Assembly (NCBI GenBank): GCA_026120185.1 | Contig: JANUWF010001813.1 | Coordinates: 930,001-994,000 of the forward strand | Direction of reading: 5' to 3' | Length of the DNA: 64,000 nucleotides | Source of the DNA: Voacanga thouarsii | Lineage: Eukaryota > Streptophyta > Magnoliopsida > Gentianales > Apocynaceae | Shown here: one piece after another, positions 35,201 to 47,152 of the stretch | How positions within the stretch are numbered: position 1 is the first letter of the stretch | Layout: each line of letters begins with the position of its first letter | Program-made: the position numbers and the translations under genes | The notes under the pieces: model-generated | Database searches by the model: none | What the model saw: the letters and a program-made list of their open reading frames with translations, nothing else | What the model was told of the DNA's origin: nothing

Positions 35201-36025
35201 ATGAAAGAAATGGATCTTCACTTTCACTCTCTTTCATGTTTGTTCTCAAGAGATAGTTACTCCACGCTTATGTTTATGCTTGTTTGGCTCTTTATTGATA
35301 ATCTTGTCCCCATGCCTTTTTCTCAATACACAAGCCTTCTTGTTCAAACTCAAGTCTCCCTAATAGCTAAGAGTTTAGTCCATCTAAGATGGTCCAACAA
35401 AAATTAAAGGATTTTCCAATTAGGAGATCTTAGGGGAATTTCAACAAACACTTATTGGGCACCTCCAAAACAAGCAAGTTTCAAGTAAGAATTTCAAGAA
35501 ATGAAAGACCCAATAATACAAGAATGAATACTAAAAGCATAAGGAAGCAATTTAAATAAGATATGAGCAAGAACTAATAAGAAACAAAGAGATAAGATCA
35601 ACTAGTGTGTAGCATTATGAATAACAAGATAATCACAAGTAAGCAATAGTAAAATGAGTTCATTGAGTATGGAGTTCAACAATGAAGTGTAATACCAAGT
35701 CCCAATACCTAAGAAATATAAATAAGAAGTCATAACTCTTAATTATAGCCACAAGCATTCTCATAGAACAATTATCAAACACTTTGACTACAATCTCGCC
35801 ACTCAAGATATAGTAGAAATTTCACACCCATATAAGCCCAATTTCACTATAAATAAAAGAAAGGTTTGTTTCCAAGTAGTATACCAATATCATAGAGCAA
35901 ATTCCATATAAGAAACACAAGAGAAATGAAAGATTTCTTAACTTTTTTAAGCTATGGAATTTTCCCTGTTTTTCTTCAACTTTCTTGACCCTTTTTTCTT
36001 GACTTCATGGAATCAAAGCTTTCCT
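35201..36025 (-). other. Gypsy 5' untranslated leader
   Basis: Minus-strand leader between the primer site and Gag. It is AT-rich and I see no supported coding sequence in it. Reading frames here (for example plus strand 35048-35407) are not collinear with any domain. Confidence 0.5.
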
Positions 36026-36040
36026 TGCTCTGATTCCCAA
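36026..36040 (-). promoter_or_regulatory. Gypsy primer binding site
   Basis: The minus strand reads TTGGGAATCAGAGCAAGG just inside the LTR end (...CTCATATCA). It resembles TGGTATCAGAGC, the initiator-Met-tRNA primer site used by many plant LTR retrotransposons, with three altered bases. Confidence 0.65.
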
Positions 36041-36045
36041 CTCTT

Positions 36046-36445
36046 TGATATGAGCTTGAGGTAATTTTTCTTGAGGAAAATGGCGGCTAATAGGCTTTGA
36101 ACTTCAGCACTTACAAAAGAACCCAAAACAGAGAATTTTAAGTGAGTAAAGGGAAGAAGGAACTATCTTTCTACAACTTAACAAACTCTTGAGGATCAAA
36201 GCTTCAAAGACCTAAAATATTAGTAGTTAGATCTACTATAGATTCACTCAATTCCCTAGAAACAACAAGGGAATTCAAGAATAAAGAAGTAGAATACTAT
36301 AGACACCCAATTAGAATTCAAAATAGAACTAAAGAATAAAGCTTCTAAGACCCAAATGAAGGAAATCAAATCAGATTATCCTAAGATTTTGGAGACTCAA
36401 CAAGGATGGACTAATCTCTTAGTTTAGTCTTGAACAAAAGATTTA
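36046..36445 (-). mobile_element. Gypsy 5' LTR (truncated)
   Basis: Collinear with 10756-11150, beginning TGATATGAGC on the plus strand. Homology stops near 36445, before the U3 part (about 11150-11465 in the other LTR). The missing outer part has been replaced by the end of another LTR family. Confidence 0.7.
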
Positions 36446-36541
36446 GATTTTTTACTTTACTTAGTTATAAAGACCCCTGGTCCTTTGGATTGGGTGACAT
36501 CCCTACTCCTTTTGGGATATGTAGGTAGTCGGAGTGTTACA
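36446..36541 (+). mobile_element. Terminal stub of the B/D LTR family
   Basis: TTAGTTATAAAGACCCC, TCCTTTGGATTGGGTGACATCC and a GTGTTACA end match the last ~90 bp of element D (57545-57623). It directly abuts the truncated gypsy LTR, so a deletion or recombination between two elements is likely. Confidence 0.65.
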
Positions 36542-36591
36542 AATTATATATATAGATCGATTAAAAAAATCTTATACATATATATTTTCAA

Positions 36592-36620
36592 CACATACAT
36601 ACACACATACATACATACAT

Positions 36621-36660
<40 letters not shown>

Positions 36661-36788
36661 ACATACATACATACATACATACATACATACATACATACAT
36701 ACATACATACATACATACATACATACATACATACATACATACATACATACATACATACATACATACATACATACATACATACATACAT
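36592..36788. repeat. (ACAT)n microsatellite with central (AC)n
   Basis: Almost 200 bp of tetranucleotide ACAT/CATA repeat, with a short AC run near 36638-36658. Long apparent reading frames in all frames here are low-complexity artefacts. Confidence 0.95.
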
Positions 36789-36790
36789 AA

Positions 36791-36840
36791 AGGGAATTGC
36801 TAACATACTACATGAAGTTAGTATGTTAGCATTGTACCCT
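36791..36840. repeat. Perfect 12-bp-arm hairpin (foldback remnant)
   Basis: GCTAACATACTA (36799-36810) and its exact reverse complement TAGTATGTTAGC (36819-36830) flank an 8-base loop. AGGG and CCCT extend the arms outside a small mismatch. It looks like a tiny foldback element or fused MITE ends next to the microsatellite. Confidence 0.7.
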
Positions 36841-37949
36841 TCTTTTTTGGACAAAAAACTAAAGTATATAATTTTGTTACCTCGTTAAAGTAAGGCTAAT
36901 TTTGTGAACTTATTAATATTAAGTAATAAATTATAGAGATCAATCAAAATCTCTTTGTGATATCTTCCTTTTCTTCTCTAATCTTTTCTTACGTTTCCTA
37001 ATTACAATATATATTCAGTAAATCCCTAAATTTGATGGCAGAAGAGTTTTTTACCTATCTACTAACTACACTAGAGATTAATGTTTTTCTCCTTCTCAAA
37101 CAAAATTAAGTTTCAGTTCTACCATTGAAGCCAAACATAATGTTTCTTCCTCCATCTCCATCTCAAACAAGAATTAGTAACTGAAAGGACTTATATGTGC
37201 ATTAATCAGTCCATTAAATACTCAAGAACTACATCTTCATACGCAGACAAGATTCGAGTACTGTGGTGACATTACTAACAGTGCCTAGAGCATCATAATC
37301 AATCTCGTGATTTTGTAGATGAATTTTTCTAAAGTGGACATAAGACATTTCCTTGTTGTCTTGTATTTTTTTTTATTTGATCTTGTTTCTGCAAAATTAA
37401 ACAGCAAATTCCATTCAATTGTTTATTAATTTTTTATACAATTTGGCATATTAGTCCATTTAGTTTCAGACTTCCTAGTGTTATGAGCTTTATGTTTCTT
37501 TTAACTGTGTATTGCATAGAGCATTATGTTTCAAAGTTTCTATTACATTGGGCATTTGTGCTACAAAGAAACTAGCTCAATCTGAACAAATCCTCATTAC
37601 TTAAAATATTGAATATATCATAAACTAGATTGTTTGCAAGTTGTAATTTTAGATGCTTAATTCTAGCTTCTTTTTTTTACTGCAATTATCAGAAAACCAT
37701 TCTTCTCACAGCCAACACAAAGTACCATACAATAACATTGAAGCTTAAAAATAAATTCTCAATGTAAAAAATAAGCTAAACATACTTCATAGTCCATGTC
37801 CTTCATTTTGACAAATTACCTATACTTTAAGCAAACCCCAATTTAGCCTCTATTCCTAATTCTTAGAAGGTGCTAAACATCTTACTAGAACATGGCCATG
37901 AGATGTGTAACAGCTAGGTCCTACTTCTTCCTAAAGTGCTCAAAATCTA
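36841..37949. other. No recognised feature
   Basis: AT-rich non-coding sequence. I see no domain, terminal repeat or tandem array that I can support. Confidence 0.5.
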
Positions 37950-38575
<626 letters not shown>

Positions 38576-38653
38576 AATGTGCTACCAGATACTACAACTT
38601 GATACAAACATAGATACTTATATATCAAGAATAGAAATTTATAATTCTCTTTA

Positions 38654-38681
38654 AAAGAAAAGAAAGAAAGAAAGAAAGAAA
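38654..38681. repeat. (GAAA)n microsatellite
   Basis: About 28 bp of GAAA repeat between the spermidine synthase pseudogene and the FRS remnant. Confidence 0.85.
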
Positions 38682-38966
38682 TTTGTAGTATATTTATTAT
38701 GTCCCTTATATTGAAGCTGCTGGCATGGAGAGATAGAAAATGTTTTAAATCATTGATTGCTTCAAACAATTGCATCCTTCCCTAACCATCTACCACTTCA
38801 AGGCTTATAAAAAAAAAATATAACAGCTTCATGATATCAATGATTCATTGACCAACATTTGATACCTATTAGAACATTAAAAAAATAACTATATTAATAC
38901 TAACACATTAATAACAAAAAATTCAATAAAAACATGATAGAGATAGAATTCTGACTTGTTTGGAGA

Positions 38967-39419
38967 TTATGTTTCTATAACCTTTATTCTTTTCAATGGA
39001 AAATTTCTAGAATCATGACCGCTACCACCATAAGCAAGAACATGACAATATCTTGGATTTTTAGCTCTCTCAACACCTCCAAGAAGTCTGGAATATGTTG
39101 GCATACCTTTTATTGTGGATTGTTTAGGATTTTTTATAGCAATATCCTCTTCTATATAACTCATTGTTCTAGCTTCAAGGCCATCAGTTATTTCTTCACT
39201 TTCTAGCAAAACTTTAACAAAGAAAATGATCTTCTCAAATTCCTTATTTGTCAATTCAATGCGATATCTTGTCTTCATACACTCAAGTTCCAACTTTCTT
39301 AAGAAAGATTGAAATAGTAGAGACTCTTGATCATTTTTTTTTTTCTTTGCTAAGAATTTGACCATGTATAATTTCTAAAGGATTTTCTCTTCTCCATCTC
39401 TTTGGTGGATACTTATCAG
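38967..39419 (-). pseudogene. FAR1-related (FRS) gene, C-terminal part of the last exon
   Basis: Minus strand, left side of the CACTA insertion. It opens with DKYPPKRWRRENPL, the stretch that follows the SWIM finger in FRS proteins. After a frameshift at an A-rich run near 39335 it continues (frame 39365-38967) with KLELECMKTRYRI, a coiled-coil-like segment, and PTYSRLLGGVERAKNPRYCHV...GHDSRNFPLK. This is a degraded zinc-knuckle-like tail in which expected Cys positions read Leu/Ala and Phe. The text joins exactly to KLP at 52821 when the CACTA and one site duplication are removed. FRS proteins are transcription factors derived from Mutator-like transposases. Confidence 0.75.
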
Positions 39420-39448
39420 CACTGCAAAAAAAAAAAGGCTTTTGGCAA
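39420..39448 (+). repeat. CACTA left terminal inverted repeat
   Basis: CACTGCAAAAAAAAAAAGGC followed by TTTTGGCAA. It matches the right end apart from one base in CACTR and the length of the A run. Confidence 0.85.
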
Positions 39449-39680
39449 CACTTTTATTTGCAACATAGAAAAATCTATGGTGAAAACTTGCTTCTTGCTA
39501 CAGTTTTGAATTCGGTGGCATATAAACCTTTTTCGTAACGTTTTATTTTACCACGACTATATTTCTGTAGGTAAAAGTTCTTTTTTACCACAGATTTAAA
39601 AATCGTGTGGGTAAAAATAAGCTTTTGCCACAAATATTTGAAATTGTTGATAAAGAATTTTTATTACCCACAGTTTCATT
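39449..39680 (+). repeat. CACTA left subterminal region
   Basis: Short degenerate motifs recur in both orientations: TTTTACCACGAC, TTTTACCACAGATT, GTGTGGGTAAAAA, TTTTGCCACAAAT, TTACCCACAGTTT. In CACTA elements such subterminal motifs are transposase binding sites; that role is inferred here. Confidence 0.6.
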
Positions 39681-39822
39681 AAACTATGAAAAAAACATAT
39701 TTTTTCTTATTTTATCAAATATTAAAGAATATCAACATAAAATGGAAGATTTTCTTAGATATCATAGTTGAGGTAATTGTTTATATTCAAATGGTTGTGT
39801 GTTCAAATCTTTCTATTACTAT

Positions 39823-39828
<6 letters not shown>

Positions 39829-39865
<37 letters not shown>
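39829..39865. repeat. (TA)n microsatellite
   Basis: About 37 bp of TA repeat within the CACTA, shortly before the satellite-like array. Confidence 0.9.
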
Positions 39866-39868
<3 letters not shown>

Positions 39869-40049
39869 GACCAACTACTTATGTACACTCTTTGCCTAAT
39901 TCTTTATTTAACTAGAACAAAATCAACTTTTTGTAATCAAACAAAGAGAAATAAAAATAGAAAGTGGAAGTACATAAATTTTAGTACACTCCAATTTGTG
40001 ATTATAGTTAGCGACCATTGTATGAGGACGGATACTCCATTTTCTACAA

Positions 40050-43000
40050 TTTTAACTAATCTAACGATTGGATCGTTAATTTGATGTAATTATCTTTATA
40101 AAACGTATTAGGTTATGGACTTTTATTTAGAGATTACACTATATATTATATGGCAAAATATATCCGATTATTTTCAAATTTGATCATAACATATTTTTTT
40201 GTGATTTTAATAAATTTAACTGTTGAATCGTTAATTTGATATGGTTAAATATAAAAATGTGTTAAGTTTTTAGCTTTTATATAAAGATTATTCTAGGTTA
40301 TGTACAAAATATATCCGATTAACTTTGAATTTGGTCATAATACCATTTTTTTTTTCCAATTTTAACTAATCTAATGGTTGGATCATTATGTTGATATGCT
40401 TATCTTTATAAATGTGTTAGGTTATGGGCTTTTATTTAGAGATTATGTGGCAAAATATATCCGATTATCTTCAAATTATGTCATAACACTTTTTTTTAAC
40501 AACTTTTACAAATTTAATAGTTGGATCGTTAATATGATATGTATATGTTTATAAATTTGTTAGGTTATGGACTTTTATATAGAGATTATGATAGATTATG
40601 TACAAAAATGTATCTAATTACCTTCAAATTTGGTTATAACACTTTTTTTTTCTTCTAATTTTAACAAATCTAATGATTAGATTATTAATTTGATATGGTT
40701 ATATTTAAAAATGTATTAGGTTTTTTGCTTTTATATATAGATTATTCAAGATTATGTGGCAAAATATATCCGGTTACCTTAAAATTTGGTCATAATACTT
40801 TTTATAGTAATTTTAACTAATCTAACGGTTAGATTGTTAATTTGATGCCCTTATGTTTGTAAATGCATTAGGTTATTATCTTTTATATAGAGATTATACT
40901 ATATTATGTGGTAAAATATATCTGATTACCTTTAAATTAGGCCATAAAATATTTTTTAGTAATTTTAACAAATCTAATTGTTGGATCGTTAATATTATAT
41001 ACTTATATTTATAAATGTGTTAGGTTATGGACTTTTATATAGAGATTTGCTAGATTACCTGGAAAAATATATCTGATTATCTTCAAATTTTGGTCATAAC
41101 ATTTTTTTTAATATAATTTTAACAAATCTAACGGTTGGATCATTAATTTGATATGGTTATATTTAAAAATGTATTAGGTTTTCTGCTTTTTTATAGAGAT
41201 TTTCAAGATTATGTGGCAAAATATATCCAATTATCTTTAAATTTGGTCATAATATTTTTTATAGTAATTTTAACAAACCCAAAGGTTGGATCATTAATTT
41301 GATGTCCTTATCTTAGTAAATGTGTTAGCTTACGGGCTTTTATATAGAGATTATACTATAGTATGTGGAAAAATATATTCGATTACCTTCAAATATGGTC
41401 ATAATAATTTTTTTTTTCAATTTTAACTAATTTAACGGTTGGATCGTTATTTTGATATACTTATCTTTATAAATACGTTAGGTTATGGGCTTTTTTGTAG
41501 AGATTATGTGGCAACATATATCCGATTACCTTCAAATTATGTCATAACACATTTTTTAACAATTTTAACAAATCTGACGATTGAATCGTTAATATGATAT
41601 GCTTAGTTTTATAAATATGTTAGGTTATGGACTTTTATATAGAGATTATGATAGATTATGTAGAAAAACATATATGATTACCTTCAAATTTAGTCATAAC
41701 AGTTTTTTTTTTTTATGATTTTAACAAATATAATGATTAGAAAATTTATTTGATATAGATATATTTAAAAATGTATTAGGTTTTTTGCTTTTATATAGAG
41801 ATTATTCCAGATTATGTGGAAAAAACATCCGATTACCTTAAAATTTGGTCATAATACTTTTTATAATAACTTTATTTAATCTAACGGTTGAATCGATAAT
41901 TTGATATCCTTATGTTTGTAAATGCATTAGGTTATTAGCTTTTATATAAAGATTATACTACATTATGTGGCAAAATATATTTGATTATCTTCAAATTTGG
42001 TCTTTTTTTTTATAGTAATTTTAACAAATCTAACGGTTGGATCATTAATATGATATACTTATATTTATAAATGTGTTAGGTTATGGACTTTTGTATAGAG
42101 ATTTGCTAGATTTTAAGGAAAAATACATCTGATTACCTTCAAATTTGGTCATAGCACTTTTTTTTTTTTTCTGAACAAGTCTAATGGTTGGATCATCAAT
42201 TTGATATGGTTATATTTAAAAATTTATTAGGTTTTTGGATTTTATATAGAGATTATTCGAGATTATGTGACATAATATATCTGATTATCTTTAAATTTGG
42301 TCATAATATTTTTTATAGTAATTTTAACAAATCCAACGGTTGGATCATTAATTTGATGTCCTTATCTTTGTAAATGCGTTAGCTTATGGGCCTTTATATA
42401 GAGATTATATTGTATTATGTGGCAAAATGTATCTTATTACCTTCAAATTTGGTCATAAAAATATTTTTTAGTAATTTTAACAAATCTAACGGTTGGATCG
42501 TTAATATGATATACTTATAATTATAAATTTGTTAGGTTATGGACTTTTATGTAGACATTTGCTAGATTATCTGGAAAAAATATATCTGATTACCTTCAAA
42601 TTTGGTCATAACACTTTTTTTTATAATTATTTTAATAAATCTAATGATTGGATCGTTACTTTGATGTGGTTATATTTAAAAATGTATTAGGTTTTTGGCT
42701 TTTATATAGATTATATTACGAGATTATGTGGCAAAATATATCCGATTATCTTTAAATTTGGTCATAATATTTTTTACAGTAATTTTAACTAATCCAACGG
42801 TTGCATCATTAATTTGATGTCATGATCTTTGTAAATGCGTTAGCTTATGGGATTTTATATAGAGATTATATTATATTATGTGGTAAAATGTATCTGATTA
42901 CCTTCAAATTAGGTCATAAAATGTTTTTTTTTTAGTAATTTTAACAAATCTAGTGGTTGAATCATTAATATGATATACTTATACTTATAAATGTATTAGG

Positions 43001-44415
43001 TTTTGGACTTTTATATAGAGATTTGTTAGATTATCTGGAAAAATATATCTGATTACCTTCAAATTTGATCATAACACTTTTTTTTTATAATGATTTTAAC
43101 AAATCTAATAGTTAGATCATTAACTAGATATGGTTATATTTAAAAATGTATTAGGTTTTTTGCTTGTATATAGAGATTATTCGAGAATATGTTGCAAAAT
43201 ATATCCGATTATCTTTAAATTTGGTCATAATATTTTTTATAGTAATTTTAGCTAATTCAACAGTTGGATTGTTAATTTAATATCCTTATCTTTGTAAATG
43301 TGTTAGCTTATGGGCTTTTATCTAGAGATTATACTATATTATGTGAAAAAATATATTTGATTACCTTCAAGTTAGGTCATAAAACATTTTTTTAGTAATT
43401 TTAACAAATTTTGCGATTGGATCGTTAATATGATATGCTTATATTTATAAATGTATTAGATTATGGACTTTTATATAGAGATTTGCTAGATTATCAGGAA
43501 AAATATATCTGATTATCTTTAAATTTGGTTATAACAATTTTTTTAATTATTTGAATAAATCTAATGGTTGGATCATTAATTTGATACGGTTATATTTAAA
43601 AATGTATTTTTTTTCTTTTATATGGAGATTATTCGAGATTATGTGGTAAAATATATTCGATTATCTTTAAATTTAGTCATAATATTTTTTATAGTAATTT
43701 TAACTAATCCAACGGTTGATTCATTAATTTGATGTCCTTATATTTGTAAATGTGTTAGCTTATGGGCTTTTATATAGAGATTATATTATATTATGTGGTA
43801 AAATGTATCTGATTACCTTCAAATTAGGTCATAAAATATTTTTTAGTAATTTTAACAAATCTAATGGTTGAATCATTAATATGATATACTTATACTTATA
43901 AATGTGTTAGGTTATGGACTTTTATATAGAGATTTGTTCGATTATTTGGAAAAATATATCTGATTACTTTCAAATTTGGTCATAACACTTTTTTTTTTTA
44001 GGATTTTAACAAATCTAATAGTTGGATCATTAACTAGATATGGTTATATTTAAAAATGTATTAGGTTTTTTGTTTTTATATAGAGATTATTCGAGATTAT
44101 GTTGCAAAAATATATCCGATTATCTTTAAATTTGGTCATACTATTTTTTATAATAATTTTAACAAATCTAACGGTTGGATCGTTAATTTGATGTCCTTAT
44201 CTTTGTAAATGTGTTAACTTATGGGCTTTTATATAGAGATTATACTATATTATCTGGCGAAATGTATCTGCTTATCTTTAAATTAGGTCATAAAATATTT
44301 TTTAGTAATTTTAACAAATCTAAATGGTTGAATTGTTATTTTGATATAGTTATCTTTATAAATGTGTTAGGTTATAGACTTAAAGATTATGCTAGATTAT
44401 GTAGAAAAATATATC
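40050..44415. repeat. Satellite-like array, ~152-bp unit with trimeric higher-order period
   Basis: A block containing GTTAGGTTATGGACTTTTAT, AAAATATATCCGATTACC, CAAATTTGGTCATAA and CTAACGGTTGGATCGTTAA recurs about every 152 bp, about 29 times. Three unit types can be told apart by their middle: A (GGTTATGGAC after ATATGATATACTTAT), B (GGTTTTTTGC after TTGATATGGTTATA) and C (AGCTTATGGGC after TTGATGTCCTTATC). From about 41620 onward they follow A-B-C strictly, giving a ~456-bp higher-order unit. Before that the order is irregular (A-B-A'-A-B-C-A-B-C-A'). No coding sequence is present. Confidence 0.85.
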
Positions 44416-44620
44416 TGATTACCTTAAGGAATCTGTAATAAAATAATATCCGTATACCATTAGCACCATTAATGGACAAAATAATAAAATTTTAATCAAA
44501 AAAACTTTTTGAGGAAAAATTTAATGAAATTAAGGAATCTGTAAATGTAGATATCAATACCCATGTACCATTAACGCCATTAAAAAAAAGTACTATAAGT
44601 TTTTTACATGATACATGATA
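44416..44620. repeat. Short direct duplication after the satellite array
   Basis: AAGGAATCTGTAA, then a TACCATTAGCACCATTAA block (44428-44475), is repeated as AAGGAATCTGTAA plus TACCATTAACGCCATTAA (44532-44585). It is a separate two-copy repeat of ~105 bp. Confidence 0.6.
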
Positions 44621-44865
44621 ATTTTAAATTTAATATAATAAAAATATTTTATATATTTTCTCTCATTTCTACAATAAAGAATATTTATTTATTTTTTCTC
44701 ATTTCAGTTAAATAAGAAGAAAGTAGAAGGAAAAATGTTTCTCTCTTTCTCTCTCTCCGCTAAGCATTCGAGTTAAAAGTATAATAAAATTTGGATGTTA
44801 AAGGTATTTTACTTATTTTACTTATTTATTTTAAAAAATTTTCATTTGTTAAAAAATAAAATGGT

Positions 44866-45324
44866 ATGGGTACCACATTTTACAAACATTTTTCTTTTCA
44901 ATTTTTCCCTTCCTTTTCCCTTTCTTTTTTCTTGTATGCCACAGCCAGAAATCATTGGCCTCTGTCTTCTGTCTTTCGTGGTCCAACTCCCACTGTAACC
45001 AAAAGCTTTTGCCCTTCCTCTTCTTTCTCAACCCTTTATCCTCCCCACCGATTTCCACCACCTCTCAGCCACACCACGATCACCGGCGGAATCATGTTGG
45101 GCAACTCTATCCATAAAACCTCGGCATCACCACTCCTTTTCTTTATACTTCTCAATGTGTTTTCCTTCTCCCACTCTCTAACCACATGCATCGCCAACCT
45201 CCGAGCTTCGCATGGTGACATTGACAATGCAGCTTGGGCCGAAGCCATAGCTCAAAAGCTCGAGGCTTTTCAAGTATTGGGTTTTTGGAAGCTCGCTTGG
45301 ACAATGGGCTGGAATGGGTCTTGA
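44866..45324 (+). pseudogene. Unidentified captured gene fragment in CACTA
   Basis: A 152-residue frame with less AT-rich, gene-like codon text than its surroundings. From the internal Met at 45094 it reads MLGNSIHKTSASPLLFFILL, a plausible signal peptide, then IANLRASHGDIDNAAWAEA and a stop soon after. Upstream text (44890-45090) is pyrimidine-rich like a plant 5' leader, and the downstream sequence looks intron-like. I do not recognise the family. It could be a captured first exon, possibly not from the same gene as the MTP exons 1.3 kb on. Confidence 0.35.
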
Positions 45325-46656
45325 ATTTGAGGTTATTTTTTAGGTTTCTGACTACAAGGAATTTTCTATTTTGGTTTACTGTTTTGAATTGTCAATATCA
45401 ATACTTTCTTTAAGTTTTAATTGTATTCTGGAGATTTCTAGTTTTTTTTTCTACTCAATTTTTGGGATATGATGAATATTAGTCTCGATTGCAATGGTGT
45501 CTTCTTCTTTGTTCTGTGTTAAGCTACCCTCAACCCACTTCATTACTGATTCTTTGTTGTGGCTTTTGGGATAGCAACTGAGGACCTAACAGTATAGTAT
45601 GAAAGAGGCTTCATTTTGTTGTGGATGCCGTAATTCAAGAATTACATGTCTCTTTAGTGCCTTATATTGCTGTTCGGTTCCTATCAACCTTTACACCATA
45701 TTTATGGGGAGCATTATCTAGAAGATACCTGAATTCATCCTGGACTTTACTGATATTCCCTCAATAATTAGGCTTTTATCTTTGCTGTCACTTGTATTTC
45801 CTAGCGTTGGTACCCATTTTCGATATTCTAGCATCATTTTTATGATCTTAACTCCTGGTAATACAGACATATCCTTTTGATATGCTGGTCATTTTCCTGT
45901 TAAGGACTGTTGTATTATTTCTCTTATTTTTTTCTCCCTGGTAAAATTATGTAGGCAACAACAATTCTCTTCTTTCCAAACTAATATGTTGAAGCATTGT
46001 TTTTCTCTTTGGATTGTCAAATGAAGTTACCATGAAGTGTAGCTGAAGGTCAACAGATTGTTTGTTGTTGTTCCTTGTCTTATGCCACTTATAGTTTACA
46101 AGATTATTTGTGCGTTTTTTTTTAATGGCTGAATCAATCCCTAAATTATACTAGTTTGTAGTGCGCAAAATGTTTACTTCTTCAGTGAATGGCTTCGATC
46201 AATTTGAAGGTAAAGGTTCATAGATGCATTAGTGGTGATTAAAAATGAGGAGGAATATTTGTTCTTTGCCCTTGATCTTTTAGGGCAGCAAGAACTGTGC
46301 ACCGGGGTCCTGCTCACTTTAGCATATGCTTGATGTGTGGTGGATATTTTTGAAGGATAATTGAATGCTATCTTGTCTGTCTTTTCTGTTACCTCACAAT
46401 TGCTTGCATTTTTTATTTATTATTCAATAAACAAGCTTGGTACTATGAAGTGATTTCTTACTTTAAACAGATGCAGTTGACTTGCGTTTGCTTATGTGGT
46501 GGTTTTTTTTTTTTCACAATTTGTTTCGACAAATGCCCATGTTCTCTTTTTTCACCTACTACATGGTTCTGTAGAGGCAGCTTAGTTTAAACAGATGATA
46601 ACTCTTTAAGGAGTGGATAGAACATATTTGAATTATTTTAATGGCTTCATCTCTAG

Positions 46657-46760
46657 AAGATAATGTAGCTGAGTATTATTAGCAGCAGGTGGAAATGCTA
46701 CAGGGCTTCAATGAAATGGATGATTTAGTGGAATGTGGTTTTGTTCCTGGAATGTCAAAG
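46657..46760 (+). pseudogene. Captured metal tolerance protein (MTP) exon, upstream
   Basis: Preceded by a CTCTAG acceptor, the exon reads DNVAEYY, a stop, then QQVEMLQGFNEMDDLVECG and FVPGMSK, followed by the donor GTATGTGG at 46761. This is the cytosolic N-terminal stretch of plant manganese-type cation diffusion facilitators (MTP8-11 group), which carry Mn into vacuolar or Golgi-type compartments. The stop (TAG at 46678-46680) lies where the family has a Gln run, so it is a likely CAG to TAG change. The exon-intron structure is kept, so genomic DNA rather than mRNA was captured. Confidence 0.75.
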
Positions 46761-46930
46761 GTATGTGGTCTTAACATGTCAATTTTAAACTTTTTTAATA
46801 TCATGGGGCTGGGGAGTCAAAGGTCTTAATATATTGCTTTTAATTGCTTAAGACCAGTTAGCTGTAATAAAAATAAAAGGATTAGTTGAGAGAGTTTATG
46901 GACAAAGGATGTTTCATGTCTTTTATGCAG

Positions 46931-47152
46931 GAAGAAAAAGAAAAGTTGGCTAGAAGTGAAACAACTGCTATCCAGTTATCAAATATAGCAAACATGGTTC
47001 TTTTTGCTGCTAAAGTTTATGCATCCATTAGGAGTGGCTCACTGGCTATCATCGCTTCCACATTAGATTCACTTCTTGAACTTCTCTCGGGATTTATCCT
47101 TTGGTTCACAACATTCTCCATGCAGACTCCAAACCTATATCAATATCCCATA
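46931..47152 (+). pseudogene. Captured metal tolerance protein (MTP) exon, downstream
   Basis: After a TTTTATGCAG acceptor, 74 codons are open: [20 protein letters not shown], then [40 protein letters not shown] and [18 protein letters not shown] donor follows. It covers the first two membrane helices of a Mn-type cation diffusion facilitator. The TM2 metal site, D-x-x-x-D in the family (DSLLD), reads DSLLE. The remaining helices and the C-terminal domain are not found downstream in the CACTA, so only part of the gene was taken. Confidence 0.85.

Larger units (their letters stand above)
10756..36445 (-). mobile_element. Ty3/gypsy retrotransposon (host of nested insertions)
   Basis: A minus-strand element recognised from two homologous LTR stretches (10756-11150 and 36046-36445), a tRNA-iMet-type primer site at 36026-36040, and gag, protease, RT, RNase H and integrase pieces in the correct order between them. 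Non-gypsy insertions interrupt it at 11898-14954, 14955-19216, 19768-22351 and 23910-33033. Without these the element is roughly 9 kb. The right (5') LTR is cut short at about 36445, where another element's end begins. All domains carry stops or altered catalytic residues. Confidence 0.75.

Noticed and set aside
36485..36854. Several long overlapping reading frames on both strands
   Set aside because: They are translations of the ACAT tetranucleotide repeat, which has few stops in any frame.
40050..44415. CRISPR-like or tRNA-array interpretation of the regular repeat
   Set aside because: Units are ~152 bp, repeat across their whole length and diverge throughout. There are no short repeats with unique spacers, and the setting is a plant CACTA element.
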